64,000 nucleotides of DNA from Meghimatium bilineatum (GCA_034231615.1 CM067322.1:66139354-66203353), one strand, 5' to 3'. Positions 42,850-55,344 are shown, numbered from the stretch's first letter. Made by a program: numbers and translations. The notes: generated by a model not told the origin, from the sequence alone.

Positions 42850-43795
42850 TGTCGACAGGGAGGCATAATGTCCCCAGTATTTTTTAACATATACTTAAAG
42901 CACATCATACAAGAGACATTACATGACTACAACACGTCTATATCGATCGGAGGTCGCCCTATTTGCAACTTGCGTTTCGCTGATGATATTGATCTTATAG
43001 CTGGGTCAGAACACTCATTGCAAGAATTAACATCAAAGTTGGAAAAAGTTACCAGCAAGTACGGAATGGAAATCAATACAGATAAGAGCAAAATCTTGGT
43101 AAACAGCAGAGACACAGAAAACCAGACTAATATCATGATGAATGGACATAAGCTTGAAGAGGTGAATACCTTCAAATACCTCGGATCCAGTATATGCAGC
43201 GAAGGTAAATGCAAAGCTGAACTAAAAATAAGGCTGGAGATGGCTTTAGCGTCCTTGTCAAGGCTAACTGTGATTTGGAAAAGCAACATCAGTGTTGGAG
43301 TGAAAATCAAACTGTATAAGTCGCTGGTGCTTTCTGTTGTGTTGTATGGTTGTGAGAGTTGGACACTCACTGCGGACATGGAGAGAAGATTACAGGCTTT
43401 CGAGTATAAATGCTACAGAAGAATTCTATGAATTTCCTATAGGGAGCATAAGACCAAAGTGTACGTAAGAAATAAAGTAGAGATGTGTGCAGGTGTCCAG
43501 GAGCCATTGCTTTCAATAGTGAAACGACGAAAACTAGCATGGTTCGGACACGTATGCAGGCACGATTCCTTGTCAAAAACAATACTGCAGGGAACTGTCG
43601 AGGGTGGAAGAAGCAGAGGAGAACAAATAAAGAAATGGACAGACAACATCAAGGAATGGACAGGGCAAGATATTTCCACACTCATCCGCATCGCTGAGGA
43701 TAGAATTCGCTGGAGGACTCTGTGTGCTGAAGCATCCAATGTGGTACCCCTACGACCCTGAAGGGTTATGGGTTTATTGATTGATTGATAGATAT
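42850..43795 (+). mobile_element. LINE family E, longest reverse-transcriptase segment
   Basis: An open frame (42868-43428) includes IMSPVFFNIYLKHIIQETLH, the catalytic NLRFADDIDLIAGSEHSLQE with its Asp pair, and LYGCESWTLTADMERRLQAF. A TGA at 43429-43431 interrupts it; the same frame resumes with ISYREHKTKVYV, RRKLAWFGHVCRHDSLSKTI, GTVEGGRSRGEQIKKWTDNI and RWRTLCAEASNVVPLRP to 43761. So one stop separates it from an open C-terminus; other LINEs have Arg or Trp there. The endonuclease and early palm motifs are missing (5' truncation at about 42850). It ends in a TTGATTGATTGAT tail. Confidence 0.95.
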
Positions 43796-44645
43796 TCTTG
43801 GTGCTGACCACCAAACACACTTGCAACATTCCATTCCGCTCTCTCCATGCACACACAAATTATATTTACACAAGTTTCCCCCCCCCTAATGTCTGTCCCC
43901 AGGTGAATCTATAAAATGTAGTAGAAATAAAAACACGAAAATAACCTGGATCATCTTTCAGAATACACCGCAGGGGATCATTTGTTTAAGTAGATCGAAA
44001 TTCCACAAATTTCATTCACTTATATAGTGAATCAGTTAGTCTAGGCACGGTTTTGACTTCCGTAGACATAGCATATTTTAGCAACCATACATTCGTGAGT
44101 TTTTCTACAATAACTTCCTCCACAAGTACTTTAAAATAAAAACAAAATATTGTATAACGATTCTTCTATTTTCGATGTAAGATGTCATTAGAAATTGACC
44201 TTTCATATTCTTGAGGACTAGTCGCAGTTTAGCTCTATATCTTCCCTGTTACTTGCAGTGCTCAAAATATTCTAGAAATCTAATATAAATATTAACTGTA
44301 TTTAGCTAGCTCAATGGTGGAGTTGTCATATAAATACCTGGCGGCCATACTTGCTTGTCGATCCTCCATATTTGAACTGGCAAAAATTTTTTTTTTTAAA
44401 TTAAAAAAAAAAAAAATAAGTGGATTATGAGGTTGTCCGACTCTGTGCGGATTGTTGGAGAAAGTGCCCGTGACGGCCAGGGAACCGGATTTGAATACCG
44501 CCGCAGGAAATAATGCATCAAGACCGTGCAGAAAGCAATGGTAAAATACTAAAAGTATTTATATTGCCCCAAAAAATCATTACAGCCAAAACAAATGGTG
44601 CGTCGATGACTACATCCTGATTAGGGTAAGATAGCAATTTTATAT
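43796..44645. other. Unassigned stretch
   Basis: A tRNA-like segment may lie at 44414-44505 (GGATTTGAATACCG), but its A box is poor. Poly(A/T) runs at 44385-44415. The rest is unassigned. Confidence 0.4.
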
Positions 44646-45095
44646 GAGGCTGTACATAATTACGTCAAAAATTAGAGTGGGGTTAGGAAGAAAATTAGAG
44701 TGGGGTTAGGAGGAAAATTAGAGTGGGGTTAGGAAGAAAATTAGAGTGGGGTTAGGAGGAAAATTAGAGTGGGGTTAGGAGGAAAATTAGAGTGGAGTTA
44801 GGAGGAAAATTAGAGTGGGGTTAGGAGGAAAATTAGAGTGGGGTTAGGAGGAAAATTAGAGTGAGGTTAGGAGGAAAATTAGAGTGGGGTTAAGAGGAAA
44901 ATTAGAGTGGGGTTAGGATGTATGAAAAAATTTGAATGGATGGGAAAGGGGAGGGAGTGGGGGATTGACAAACGTTGAGGTCAGCAATACTGTTTTGTAT
45001 ACACCAATTAAACTCTTTGAAAAATCGTGCAGTTTTTTTTTTGGGTACTCTTACAGCTAAAATTTGGGGCAGGGGATATTTGACATAATAAAGCC
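44646..45095. mobile_element. MITE with GGGGCTGT-type ends, copy 3, with internal minisatellite
   Basis: Left end GAGGCTGTACATAATTACGT, right end complementing to AGGCTTTATTATGTCAAA, an imperfect inverted repeat. Internal GTTGAGGTCAGCAATACTG matches 29870 (GTTGACGTAAACAATAG). Confidence 0.55.
44670..44925. repeat. 23-bp minisatellite, about 11 copies
   Basis: Units: AAAATTAGAGTGGGGTTAGG then AGG. It lies within the MITE near its left end. Confidence 0.95.
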
Positions 45096-45135
45096 TGGTG
45101 ATGGGGGGGGGGGTTTCCCTGAATTCTTGAAAACA

Positions 45136-45470
<335 letters not shown>

Positions 45471-45870
45471 TGCTGCGGCCCTTGTTTGCCTTGCGGCGTC
45501 AAGGGCGGAGGAGTTCTCTGGAGATGGCCTTCTTGTGTGCTGTTTGTAAGCTTGTTCCTGTGGCTTCTTTGATTTCTGTGATCCATCTTTTACATAGTCT
45601 GCCTCTGGCTTTATAACCGTTATCTCTATGTGTCAAGGACATCTGTGACATGCTTATATGTCGGTAGTCTGGAAGCGTATAAAAACCACTAGATCTGTTT
45701 TCTTTTTGATATGTTCCAATACTGGTATTGTTTTGGTTATCTGTCTGATGTTATCATTTCTAATTCTATCTCTTAATAACACTCGAAGTAGTCTTTGTAG
45801 ACATGTCATTTCTTCTCTCTTGACAATGATGGAGGAAATTACACGGCCAAAAATTGTATTACTTTCTTGG
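45471..45870 (-). mobile_element. LINE family B copy
   Basis: The complement matches 13998-14290: GAGTTCTCTGGAGATGGCCT, TTTGTAAGCTTGTTCCTGTG, CTGCCTCTGGCTTTATAACC on the plus strand. It extends further upstream to about 45870 through AGACATGTCATTTC. Confidence 0.88.
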
Positions 45871-46115
45871 TACGCTTCAATTATTATTTTATAATTATAT
45901 TTGAGGCACTTAAAATATTATTTCTTTTCTCATTTTGCAACTATATATTTTTAGTCTCTTTCTTATTTCTTGCCACACATTCCTATGTAATCAATCGTCT
46001 TGATATATAGCTTTTGCAGCAAGATTGTATCGGTTATAGTTTATGAATGAGTCGAGTGGGTCTTCTTGTGTCTTCGCAAATTCATAGACGATTTGCCACT
46101 GCAAGAATTAAAATG
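45871..46115. other. Unassigned stretch
   Basis: Possibly the upstream part of the LINE at 46116, but no motif is clear. Confidence 0.4.
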
Positions 46116-46262
46116 GAAACCAGATAGCAAAACAAAATGAGGAAGACTAAGACTCTTCGCAGAACAATAATCAAAGACGTCGCTACTATGAGTCTCAACA
46201 ACATATAGGAATTACACAGAGTAGAATCATATCGCTCAAACTGGGGCGCTGTTATCTGCCAT
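46116..46262 (+). mobile_element. LINE C-terminal fragment with GACA tail
   Basis: Encodes RKTKTLRRTIIKDVATMSLN then HRVESYRSNWGAVICHMC, a LINE terminus of the KDVA-W type. GACAGACGGACAGACAG starts straight after the end. Confidence 0.7.
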
Positions 46263-46725
<463 letters not shown>

Positions 46726-46744
46726 ATTTGTAAATGTGCTTTCT

Positions 46745-46885
46745 ACATTGAGGTTTTCTACAACTAGCTACACGTTCGTGTGACGATTTTTTCACTTAAC
46801 TACACGAACGTGCGACATTTCTTACACTTAGTTAGAACGTGTGACGTTTTTTACACTTAGCTACACGCACGTATGACGTATGCAA
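46745..46885. repeat. Short repeat with TACACGAACGTGCGAC motif
   Basis: Four irregular units of about 30-36 bases, each holding a small ACG-CGT palindrome (CACGTTCGTG, ACGAACGT, AACGTGTGAC, CACGCACGTATG). Confidence 0.8.
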
Positions 46886-47219
46886 TAGTTAATTGCATGA
46901 ATATGATATACGCATGTTTAATAACTCTAACTGCATATGGTATGTGACACGCTACTACCGATTCAGTAATTACACGTATTCTCAGTAACAAGAAAATTCA
47001 GCCATAGTGACCTGTAGATGTAGTCATATCTAAAGTACATATAGATGTAACCGTATATAATCTACATTGCAATATAAATGTAGACATATAATCTGTTACA
47101 TGTAGAAGTAGGAATATTTAATCGAATGAACATGTGGTTTGAAAGCAGATGATCAACAATGTAACAGCAATAGAATTGGTTCTCAAGTACATATACAAAT
47201 TCAATAATAGTTCAATAGC

Positions 47220-48655
47220 AATGTGTTTGTAGATGTAGCCATTACTAACATTAGGTTCATGTAGATGTAGCCATCACTAACAGTAGGTTCATGTAGATAT
47301 AGCCATTACTAACAATACGTCCACGTAAATGCAGCCATTACTAACATTAGGTTCATATAGATGTAGCCATTACTAACTATAGGTTCATGTAGATATAGCC
47401 ATTACTAACTATAGGTTCATGTAGATATAGCGATCATTAACATTAGGTTCATGTAGATTTAGCCATTAATAACATTAGGGTCATGTAGATGTAGCCATTA
47501 CTAACAGTAGGTTCATATAGATGTAGCCATTATCAATAGTAGGTTTATCTAGATGTAGTATATGTAGTGTAAGTTACATGTAAAATGTAGCATATCTAAT
47601 CTGTTGCATATAGATGTATCGTGTCTAATCTAAGTTACATATAAATGTATCATGTCTAAATCTAACTTACATATAGATGTATCATGTCCAATCTATATTT
47701 CCTCTATATGTATCATGTCTAAATCTAACTTACATATAGATGTATCATGTCTAATCTATGATACCTCTATATGTATCATGTCTAAATCTAACTACTTATA
47801 TATAGATGTATCATATCTAATCTATGATACTTCTATATGTATAATGTCTAAATCTAACTTATATATAGATGTATCATGTCTAATCTAACTTACATATAGA
47901 TGTATCATATCTAATCTAACTTACATATAGATGTATCATGTCTAATCTATGATACCTCTAAATGTATCATGTCTAAATCTAACATATATAGATGCATCAT
48001 GTCTAATCTATGATACCTCTATATGTATCATGTCTAAATCTAACTTATATATAGATGTATCATATCTAATCTATGATACTTCTATATGTATCATGTCTAA
48101 ATCTAACTTACATATAGATGTATCATGTCTAATCTAACTTACATATAGATGTATCATGTCTAATCTAACTTATATATAGATGTATCATGTCTAATCTATG
48201 ATACCTCTATATGTATCATGTCTAAATCTAACTTATATATAGATGTATCATATCTAATCTATGATACTTCTATATGTATCATGTCTAAATCTAACTTACA
48301 TATAGATGTATCATGTCTAATCTAACTTACATATAGATGTATCATGTCTAATCTATGATACCTCTATATGTATCATGTCTAAATCTAACTTATATATAGA
48401 TGTATCATATCTAATCTAACTTACATATAGATGTATCATGTCTAATCTATGATACTTCTATATGTATGATGTCTAAATCTAACTTACATATAGATGTATC
48501 ATATCTAATCTATGATACTTCTATATGTATCATGTCTAAATCTAACTTACATATAGATGTATCATGTCTAATCTAACTTACATATAGATGTGTCATGTCT
48601 AATCTATGATACCTCTATATGTATCATGTCTAAATCCAATTTTCATATAGATGAA
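47220..48655. repeat. Satellite of 31-bp and 62-bp higher-order units
   Basis: Monomer TCTAACTTACATATAGATGT then ATCATGTCTAA alternates with a related monomer TATGATACCTCTATATGTAT. Looser 33-37-bp units (GTTCATGTAGATGTAGCC) lie at 47220-47560. Open MSKSNLHIDVS frames are artefacts. Confidence 0.92.
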
Positions 48656-48859
48656 GCCATTTGTTAATATAATTTCATGTAGGCCTATAGTTACATGCAT
48701 ACCTTTCTTAAGTTATGTGTGTTGCAATTATTTCTAATCTAAGTTACATGGATACAGGCCTATTTTTTAATTTCAGTACTGCATATTTTGCCTCTTTTAT
48801 GCTCAGTCTCAAGTATATTTCGTTATCTACACAAGGTCGCATTTATAGTTACCTTTTCT

Positions 48860-50345
48860 ATATTCGGTCAAGTCACATATAGTTACCATTATCTATACTC
48901 AGTTACATGTGTCTTTCATGCAAACTATACTCAATAGCATGCATAGTTACTCTTATCTATCATTGGTCATATGTTTAGTTAACTTTATTTATGTTGTATT
49001 ACATAACCATATGTATAGTTCACTTTATATTCTGTATCATATATAGCTAACTTCATGTACACTAGGACGTGTGTAATTAAACTTATCAATACGTTTTTAC
49101 ATAGTCACATATATAGTTACCATTACTCGGTCACACATATAATTAAAAGTATATGTTGCTACATAGTCATGTGCATAGTTAGTTACTTTTTTCTGTCCTC
49201 GATTGCACGTATAGTTAACATTATATATACTTTGTGACATTGGCACATGTATAGGTTACTTTAAAAATACTTCAGTCACATGTATAGTTTATTATATGCT
49301 TGCTTTGTCACATAATCATGTGTATAGTTTATTTTATCAATACTTTGTGATACAGTCACGTGTATATTTTACTTTATATGTTGTTAGTCAGATGTATAGT
49401 TTAATTTATACTTTGTTACACAGTCACATGTATAATTTACTTTATACTTTGTTACAGTCAAAGGATCTTTATTACATAGTCACATGTATAATTTACTTTC
49501 TCTATACTTTGTTACACAGTCACATGTATAGTTTACTGTCTCTATACTTTGTTACAGTCACATGTATAGTTTACTGTCTCTATACTTTGTTACAGTCACA
49601 TGTATAGTTTACTGTCTCTATACTTTGTTACAGTCACATGTATAGTTTACTGTCTCTATACTTTGTTACAGTCACATGTATAGTTTACTGTCTCTATACT
49701 TTGTTACAGTCACATATATAGTTTACTGTCTCTATACTTTGTTACAGTCACATGTATAGTTTACTGTCTCTATACTTTGTTACAGTCACATGTATAGTTT
49801 ACTGTCTCTATACTTTGTTACAGTCACATGTATAGTTTACTGTCTCTATACTTTGTTACAGTCACATGTATAGTTTACTGTCTCTATACTTTGTTACAGT
49901 CACATGTATAGTTTACTGTCTCTATACTTTGTTACAGTCACATGTATAGTTTACTGTCTCTATACTTTGTTTCACAGTCACATGTATAGTTTACTGTCTC
50001 TATACTTTGTTACACAGTCACATGTATATTTTACTGTCTCTATACTTTGTTACAGTCACATGTATAGTTTACTGTCTCTATACTTTGTTACACAGTCACA
50101 TGTATAGTTTACTGTCTCTATACTTTGTTACACAGTCACATGTATAGTTTACTGTCTCTATACTTTGTTACTATTCATATTATTCAAGAACTGCACAGAA
50201 TAGCTTTGAACAGACAGAATTGGAGAGATCTGACCTCTGCCCAGTGCGTTAACTTCAGAGCAAAAGGAAAATGAATGAATACTTTGTTACACAGTCACAT
50301 GTATAGCTTACTTTCTCTATAGTCACATGTATAGTTTACTGTCTC
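48860..50345. repeat. 38-bp satellite, homogeneous from 49430
   Basis: Monomer TAGTTTACTGTCTCTATACT then TTGTTACAGTCACATGTA, about 18 units, some with an extra CAC. The left part (48860-49430) is strongly diverged. A 107-base LINE fragment interrupts it at 50172. Confidence 0.95.
50172..50278 (+). mobile_element. Minimal 107-base LINE 3' end with target-site duplication
   Basis: Encodes RIALNRQNWRDLTSAQCVNF then RAKGK and a stop, followed by a TGAATGAA tail. ATACTTTGTTAC is duplicated at 50160-50171 and 50279-50290. Only about 30 codons were inserted. Confidence 0.9.
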
Positions 50346-51180
50346 TACAATCGGTTACATTTATATAATAGTAACTGATAAAGAAATAATACATTTTCAA
50401 CAGCTCACAAACACATATTTTAGATTTATGATTTTTTTACAATTTAAAACCGCTCACTGAAATAGTACTCTCACGTATTGACGTGAATTAGTTGAAACCT
50501 AATCACAAGTTAAAATTAGATCACTTATACGTCAACTTAATTACGGACAGAATCAGGTAGATACAAACTTGCGTACATTCGATTTAGTTAATTGTAGTGA
50601 ACACATGAAAAACTTTTAGAATTGATAGACATCAACATTTTAGTCTGTTTATCTAATTTCAGCCATGCAATAGCTTAAGAGTACGTTATAAACCTGATTT
50701 ATAACACTCACCTTATGTATAATATCTACGAGATACAGTCATGCTTATAAGCAGTGAATGTGTACCGATACATTATAAAATCCACAATTTTAACACATCG
50801 TTTGTACAACACGCATAGCACAGCGACAAATGCATGACGAAAACAAGGTATCCAATCAAAAAGTGGACGAAAAAAGAACAATGTTTGAAATGCGGTGTTT
50901 CATTTCACATTACGTTCCCAACAGAAGTCACGTTTATTCAAGATAGTAACGTTGCTACGAGATTTCAATTTCAATATTTTCTATTCAAGTTTCAATTTGT
51001 CTGTATTTTTTCATACAAGACGAAAATAATTGTAAAAGTGAACCACGCACAAAAATAAAAGCACCGCCTCTGCAGACAAATCGCAGCATTTTCTCAATCT
51101 CTCTCATTCTCGGCTTATCTTTCTTGTTATAACAGCTTATTCCAGTCTATCGTCAATTATACAGGCATGTGTATTCATTC
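50346..51180. other. Unassigned AT-rich stretch
   Basis: Nothing recognised; an open frame at 50834-51058 has no motif. Confidence 0.4.
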
Positions 51181-51530
51181 GGTATCATCCTTCACATGTG
51201 ACGTCACATGATTTTCCTCGCTATTTTCATTGGATGTCAACATAAAGTAAAAACAACAGTAAATACTACATTTTCCGTAAAAAGTTGCAGGGAGGTTGCG
51301 AGTGGATTGTGTGATATAGGCCGCATACCTTTCATTTTGCCACGTCATTTTCAGGTTGGAATTTTTTTTTAACTAACTCTCTGACACACAAAAAAGTCTT
51401 TCCCAGAAGTAGATCCATATATACCTCTTACCTCTGGGCAATGCGACACACATACAAGAAGTGAGTGGTGAAAATGAAGGAATAAGTCTAATTCATGGAA
51501 AACGTCACATTTGAAAGAATGATTCGATGA
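51181..51530. mobile_element. Possible relic of the GTGGACTCATCAG MITE family
   Basis: CACATGTGACGTCACATGAT and ATGATTCGATGAGTCTACAC resemble the arms at 31976-32112. Spacing is unusual, so this is tentative. Confidence 0.3.
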
Positions 51531-51655
51531 GTCTACACGCACAATTTCTAGGTAATGGGTTTTTAGGCCTGACTCTTGTCTTTAGCAGTGTCTAACTATA
51601 GACTTCAATATTTTAGTCTTCGGTCAGGTAAGATGTCCTAAGCGAGATGTGGTGC

Positions 51656-51817
51656 CAGAGCCTGATTTACCTATAAGCTAAACAAGCTATAGCTTAGGCC
51701 CCCACTTTCTTGGGGCCCCCAATTTGTTTTAAATTTCACTATCTATATATTCTTAACCGTTAAAGGGCCCCATATCTCAAATAGTTTAGGACCCTATTAA
51801 GTCTAAATCCGGCCCTG
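51656..51817. mobile_element. hAT-type MITE, 162 bases, 8-bp target-site duplication
   Basis: Ends CAGAGCCTGATTTACCTATA and (complement of the right end) CAGGGCCGGATTTAGACTTA form an imperfect inverted repeat. Flanks TGTGGTGC (51648-51655) and TGTGTTGC (51818-51825) agree at 7 of 8, as for hAT transposons. No coding capacity. Confidence 0.85.
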
Positions 51818-51825
51818 TGTGTTGC

Positions 51826-52995
51826 CCTAAACAAGGTAATGTGACATAAACACGGTAAGGTGTCAAAAACAAGATAAGGTGTCCAAAACAAGGTAATATG
51901 TCCAAAACAAGGTAACGTTTTCTAAACTGGAAACGGTGTCATAAACCATATACGGTTTCCTAAATAAGGTAAGGTGCACAAAACATGGTAGAGTGTCCTA
52001 AACCAGGTATAAAGTCCTAAACATGATCTTTCGATTTATATTTGGCCACTGCAGACTACAGGGCTACTTGTACCAGATCGGGGTGGTCCAAAGAAATGAA
52101 AATCCAAGCGGAATAAGTTACAAATCCCTGATCACATACTCAAAGACCGTTCAGATTACAAAGAACTGCGAGGTAAGACATAGTCACACTGGTCAGAGCG
52201 AAGACAAAAACCTTTAGGCAGTCACTCTGATCTGGAGAAGACTGTGAACGTGGTCCTTGTTGGCCTGAAGATCTAGTAAGACCGAAAGATTCCTGAACGC
52301 AGAAGAAAAAGAAAGGGGATCCTAAACAAGGTAAGGTTTCCTAAACAAGGTAAGCAATCCTAAACAAGGTAAGCGATCCTAAACAAGGTAAGCGGTCCTA
52401 AACAAGGTAAGCGGTCCTAAACAAGGTAAACGGTCCTAAACATGGTAAGCGGTCCTAAACAAGGTAAACGGTCCTAAACCAGATAAGATGTCATAAACTA
52501 GGTAAGTGGTCTAAACCAGATAAGATGTCTTAAACTAGGTAAGTGGTCTAAACCAGATAATATGTCATAAACTAGGTAAGTGGTCCGAAACCAGATATAT
52601 CATAAACTAGGTAAGTGGTTCTAAACCAGATAAGATGTAATAAACTAGGTAAATGGTCCTAAACCAGATAAGATATCATAAACTAGGTAAGTGGTCCTAA
52701 ACCAGATAAGATGTCATAAATTAGGTAAATGGTCCTAAACCGGATAAGATGTCCTAAAATAGGTAAATGGTCCTAAACCAGATAAGATGTCATAAACTAG
52801 GTAAGTGGTCCTAAACCAGATAAGATGTCATAAATTAGGTAAATGGTCCTAAACCAGATAAGATGTCATAAATTAGGTAAATGGTCCTAAACCAGATAAG
52901 ATGTCCTAAACTAGGTATGTGTTCCTAAAGCAGATATTCTAAGCTATGTAAGGGGTCGTAAACTATGCAAGATGACCTAAATAAGGTAAGGTGTC
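51826..52995. repeat. 38-bp satellite with 19-bp sub-periodicity
   Basis: Monomer GTAAGTGGTCCTAAACCAGA then TAAGATGTCATAAACTAG. At 52315-52460 a simpler 19-bp unit GGTCCTAAACAAGGTAAGC is present. A LINE fragment interrupts it at 52022. Confidence 0.92.
52022..52313 (+). mobile_element. RNase H LINE 3' fragment inside satellite
   Basis: Encodes FGHCRLQGYLYQIGVVQ and, in a shifted frame, LEKTVNVVLVGLKI and a stop, the C-terminus after the zinc-finger segment. It ends CGCAGAAGAAAAAG, a GAA-type tail. TCCTAAACA occurs on both sides, consistent with a target duplication but confounded by the repeat. Confidence 0.75.
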
Positions 52996-53189
52996 CTAAA
53001 CCAATGGTTCTCACACACTAAATATCATTGCCCTACTTTCTGATGGGACGTGTCTCCGTGACCCCATGGACAAAGGTAACAACAACAACAACAACAAAAA
53101 TAGATAAAAGGATAAAAGAAGAACTCTTAAATATATTGGATGACTTTGAGTTGATTTCGAGTTTATCTGATAGTGCTAAGAAAATAAAA

Positions 53190-53372
53190 ATGTTCCCATG
53201 TCAATTGTCTTACTATGGATTGTAAAATAAATTCTCTTCCCATGTCATTTGTCTTACTATTGTTTGTAAAATAAATTATCTTCCCCTGTCATTTGTCTTA
53301 CTATGGATTGTAAAATAAATTCTCTTCCCATGTCATTTATCTTACTATGGTTTGTAAAATAAATTCTCTATG
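53190..53372. repeat. 44-bp minisatellite, about 4 copies
   Basis: Units: AAATTCTCTTCCCATGTCAT then TTGTCTTACTATGGTTTGTA. Confidence 0.9.
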
Positions 53373-53700
53373 TTATTACCGTAGATAGGGTTAGCGTTGT
53401 ACAAATTGGCTATGTTGTTCCCGTAGATAGGGTTAGTGTTGTACACATTGGCTATGTTGTTCCCGTAGATAGGGTTAGTGTTGTACACATTGGCTATGTT
53501 GTTCCCGTAGATAGGGTTAGTGTTGTACACATTGGCTGTTGTTCCCGTAGATAGGGTTAGTGTTGTACACATTGGCTATGTTGTTCCCATAGATAGGGTT
53601 AGTGTTGTACACATTGGCTATGTTGTTCCCGTAGATAGGGTTAGTGTTGTACACATTGGCTATGTTGTTCCCGTAGATAGGGTTAGTGTTGTACACATTG
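53373..53700. repeat. 42-bp minisatellite, about 8 copies
   Basis: Units: GTTCCCGTAGATAGGGTTAG then TGTTGTACACATTGGCTATG. The period is a multiple of three, so both strands stay open (NPIYGNNIANVYNT frame in reverse). One unit lacks three bases near 53537. Confidence 0.95.
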
Positions 53701-53855
53701 TACAATGTTTTATTCGTAGCTCACATGGAAATGTTTTTGCTCTCTGAAATAATAACCCCCCCCCCCATTATTTTTATTTAAATTGAGGACACCCCAGGGT
53801 ACCGTGGAACATCATTTGCTCCAAAAGAGGGTCCAGCATAAGCTGAGAACCACTG

Positions 53856-54384
53856 GTTTAAGAATTGTGTATAGCACGTATTCAACATTAGAGTAGAATG
53901 TTAAACATAGTACAATCTAAAATTTCGAAGTTACATTCTCATTACATTTTCATATGATATAGTCGAGAAGAAAACAACTGCCCATGCCATCTATACTTTC
54001 TGGTATTAAAACAATGCAACCATCTCCCGGCGCATAATTACCGAAACTATTTGAAGTACTTATTGAAACAAACTCGAATGCCCGTAGAAATACAACATTC
54101 AAATTTCTTTACTCGACGTGACATAAAACAATTCAGACTAGTTATCTAATTTTGTTTCCAGTTGTACTGCAATCACCCTCTGATGTTTGCAATGTTTTGT
54201 GTTTCCTCCCTTGAAATACACTGGGTGCATTGCACTATGATCACATATCGACCACCATTAAGAGAACGACAAATACAACAATGAATGTTTGTGAGTGTTT
54301 GTAATTGAGTTTATTTAACCAAGTAATGTTTTAAAATATTTGTCTGATAGCCCATTATTCTTTTCACATATACATTTACTTTAT
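53856..54384. other. Unassigned stretch
   Basis: Nothing recognised. Confidence 0.4.
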
Positions 54385-54670
54385 CTATGTAATTTCAGCA
54401 AACAGAATATATTCTGCCTTATGTAATTACAGCAAACAGGAAAATATTCGACCATATGTAATTACAGCAAATGTATAATTACAGAATGTATTCTACCTTA
54501 TGTAATTACAGCAAACAGAAAAAGCTCTACCTTATGTAATTACAGCAAACAGAATATATTCTACTTAATGTAATTACAGGAAAAAGAAAAATTCGACCAT
54601 ATGTAATTACAGCAAACAGAATATATTCTATCTTATGTAATTACAGCGAACAGAATACATTCTACCTGTG
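54385..54670. repeat. 34-bp minisatellite, about 8 copies
   Basis: Units: TTATGTAATTACAGCAAACA then GAATATATTCTACC, with length variation. Confidence 0.9.
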
Positions 54671-54771
54671 TAATCATCTTCTAACTCCCTGCGGAGCACA
54701 GATCTATCCAGTTTTGTCCTATTTTTAGCTCAGGGCCGGAATATGAACTTTCGTAAAGGTTGAAGGGAGGT

Positions 54772-55086
54772 ACATCAGAAATCCGATTATCCGAATCTCA
54801 ATTAACGGAATCGAATTTGGGTGACATAATTTGAGAGCTTTAGCGGACGCGGTAGAGAGGTCCCGGTGCAGTGCGCACGTACCGTTACTATTTAATTATT
54901 TCTTTTAATACATATTTGCTTACATATTACTGTACTTTTGTCAATAAAAGTCCGTTCATTTCAATATATGATTGTATATATGTACAATGTTTTGCTTCAT
55001 TCCTGAGTTATATCCAATAGTCCGAATTTTCTACTATCCTAATCGGCCCGATCCTCAATTAATTCGGCTAATCGGATTTCTACTGT
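54772..55086. mobile_element. pogo/Tigger-like MITE
   Basis: Left end ATCAGAAATCCGATTATCCG then AATCTCAATTAA. The right end complements to CAGTAGAAATCCGATTAGCC then GAATTAATTGAGG. The AGAAATCCGATTA-CCGAA core is the typical pogo/Tigger terminus. About 315 bases, no transposase. Confidence 0.75.
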
Positions 55087-55344
55087 GATTGGTGTGTGCT
55101 TAAATGTATATTTTAAATGATTTTCAATTCGGTGATGTTAGATTTTAATGATCGTTATTTGGGCAAAACATCTTTCATCCTATTTTTTATAATAATCTCA
55201 TTTCTTAAATATCGACGTTTGTCTGAAAGGGAGGTGGGATATTTGCAACACTATTTACCGTCAATGTTTATCGTAATAGGACTACGGAGGGTTTTGGGTG
55301 GAGTGAGCTGCCACCATCTCATACAGGATTAAAGTGACTTAGAA
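55087..55344. other. Unassigned stretch
   Basis: Open plus frame 55117-55332 (LKYRRLSEREVGYLQHYLPS) without a recognised family. Confidence 0.4.

Larger units (their letters stand above)
53002..53855. mobile_element. hAT-like non-autonomous element enclosing two minisatellites
   Basis: Ends CAATGGTTCTCAC and GTGAGAACC-type (right end GCTGAGAACCACTG) are inverted relatives of the CAGTGGTTCTCA hAT terminus. Flanking 8-mers (TCCTAAAC, GTTTAAGA) do not match, so the boundaries or the single-insertion view could be wrong. Confidence 0.5.

Noticed and set aside
47652-48137. MSKSNLHIDVS repeated frames, and NPIYGNNIANVYN frames at 53345-53705
   Set aside because: Products of tandem satellite monomers; frames shift with monomer length and lack any non-repeat domain.
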